Of a stretch of 64,000 nucleotides of DNA, positions 62,435 through 64,000 are shown one piece after another (within the stretch, counting starts at the first letter, position 1; each line of letters opens with the position of its first letter). A program made the translations under genes and the position numbers. Under the pieces are notes generated by a model. The model was given only the letters and a program-made list of their open reading frames with translations. It ran no database searches and had not been told where the DNA came from. The stretch is from Himantopus leucocephalus (lineage: Eukaryota > Chordata > Aves > Charadriiformes > Recurvirostridae). Location of the stretch: NCBI GenBank assembly GCA_003993805.1, contig RSEF01000001.1, positions 152,932,660 through 152,996,659 of the forward strand, in the 5' to 3' direction.

Positions 62435-64000
62435 ATAAAGAAAACTGGAACTAGTACCAGCAAGAGGCCCTTACTAAGAAAAAGAAAATTAAAATCCCAC
62501 CACAGGAGCTGACGTAGAGAAAACAAGAACCGAGAAACAGGATTGGAACTAAGCGGATGTTGAAAACAGCAGGGAGGACCCTACAGGGTGTTCTTGGCAT
62601 TAGGACAAGGACTTATGCTGGAGTGGGCCAAGGTTGTCTACACTAAGCTAGAATGATCAAAGAAGAGAAGGTTTAAGTTATGTCTCTGGAATTCATCCTG
62701 TTATCAAGAGAGGAATGTAAATGCATAGCAAGAAAAATCAAAAACAAACAACAGGGATTGGTTGTGGTAAGAAAGTTTTAACTTCCAGTGACAGGTCTGC
62801 AATCAGGTAAAAACAGTTTTTCTTGAAGGGTTGACACCATACAGGAGTCTGGGATACTGAGGTGTGATGTAGATGACTTAAAAGTGAGAAATAGAAGAAT
62901 GGAGAAGTGAATTGATCTGGAGACACTTCTGAATCACCATAGTGTTAAAACCTAGCTGAAGAGGGCTCAGGTGAATGAGGATTCAGTAGAAGATTAGATG
63001 TCGGAGGATCCATAGGAAAGAATGTTTAAAAAATTCTCCTGAGACAATTTGATGAACCAGTGATAAACCCTGAGGGTTAGATGTATATGTGGATCAAGGA
63101 TCTCTGTGATGTGAGTGTAGAGATGAATAAATACTGAGTTGTACCCTTAAATGAGATTTTAATTCCTTGATGTTTATCACCTGAGACTGAGAAATGTAAG
63201 AACTGCCAAAGGTCGAGCTGAATTACACAGTATAAAAGATATTCACGCAGAATATCACGTAGAATAAGTTCTTCATAAGAAGCAAAGAAGATGAAGGAAA
63301 TTAGTGTGATTTGTTTCAACCTAAAAGAGTGGATAGGAATATTTTAAAGAAAGCAAGTAAACTGTTAAGTGCATTTCCTTGTCTTGTCCAGGGAGCATGT
63401 CTGATACCTGATTTCTTTCATGCTTCTCCCAGAAAAACTTAGTTAGCTCAAAAAAAAAAAAAAAAAAATGATGACAAAGTCACTTAGCAACACAACTTTC
63501 AATGTTAAGCTAAACCACTTCCAAGAGCGGTGTTATCTCTCCATCAGGGAAAGCTTGGGCAGACATGCAAAGAGCTGAGTTTGCAAACAAGTGTCTAAGT
63601 CTGTGTATGAATGGCAGAGGCTGTGTAAGGCAGGTTGACTTCTATTCCTCCTGTGTCTCTTACATGTAAAATACGCTAAAAATAAGCAGAAGAGAAAAAC
63701 TTCAGGATCCTGGTTGGTGGGATAAATATGCATTTGAGACTGTTTCTCTGCCAGCACAAACATCTCAACTGAAAGGTACTTGATTGGAATAATTTCTTCT
63801 GTGTCCCAGTCAGCACCGACAAGATTACCTGGCAGAGAAAGGTAACCATGCATGTATTTTCCTTGGCATACCTCCAAGAACCGAGCATTTTGGCCCTTTC
63901 CAGCGTTATTATTACTTCTTTCCACTACAAGCCACAGCACAAAGATCATACTAGAAGGTGTTGCAGTAATAGCAATAATTCCCTGCCCAGAAAGAAATAT
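62435..64000. other. Intergenic stretch, no recognisable gene
   Basis: AT-rich sequence with a 19-A run at 63450-63468. A 138-codon minus frame at 63533-63949 has no recognisable domain. Nothing else is seen. Confidence 0.55.
63450..63468. repeat. Poly-A run
   Basis: Nineteen consecutive A residues followed by TGATGAC. I see no retroposon body upstream of it. Confidence 0.85.

Noticed and set aside
1..64000. CRISPR arrays, operons or other prokaryotic systems
   Set aside because: No regularly spaced repeats, no dense same-strand frames, and clear vertebrate splice and repeat features instead.

Overview
This window is vertebrate nuclear DNA and almost certainly from a bird. The diagnostic content is a spliced terminal exon of an amniote gene (DHRSX), CR1 LINE fragments in both the avian 3'-end form and an older amniote form, and two complete solo LTRs of types common in avian genomes. 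Base composition is mostly AT-rich. Recognisable coding density is very low: one exon of 198 nt in 64 kb. There is no sign of bacterial or viral gene organisation. Most long open frames are short, overlap on opposite strands, or run through N blocks, and I regard them as chance.

Layout. Positions 1-27362 read best as the last intron of DHRSX, transcribed on the + strand. This intron holds a 100-N gap (6225-6324), an antisense solo LTR (22191-22665), the first 41 bases of another apparent LTR that runs into a 1000-N gap (24343-25383), and a duplicated assembly junction near 26082. The DHRSX terminal coding exon is 27363-27560. A short 3' UTR with two poly(A) signals follows and ends near 28150. 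From there to 64000 is intergenic DNA. It contains an old CR1 piece directly after the gene (28290-28600), a longer ancient CR1 copy (33545-34130), a CR1 3' end in sense orientation (42470-42610), several purine, poly-A and G-rich tracts, a second 100-N gap (43629-43728), and a complete 1134-bp solo LTR with a perfect 5-bp target-site duplication CTGGT (61296-62429).

The clearest unusual pattern is technical. Eight isolated single N bases occur, and five of them sit exactly between two near-identical copies of the flanking sequence (34 to 152 bp), with a further junction carrying a 28-bp copy. This is what unmerged contig ends or two haplotype copies joined with one N would look like. They should not be read as biological tandem duplications.

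I found no previously undescribed biological system. The biologically interesting points are the DHRSX 3' end, the precise solo-LTR excisions, the internal tandem-repeat array of the large LTR, and a few weak exon or ORF candidates that need expression data.
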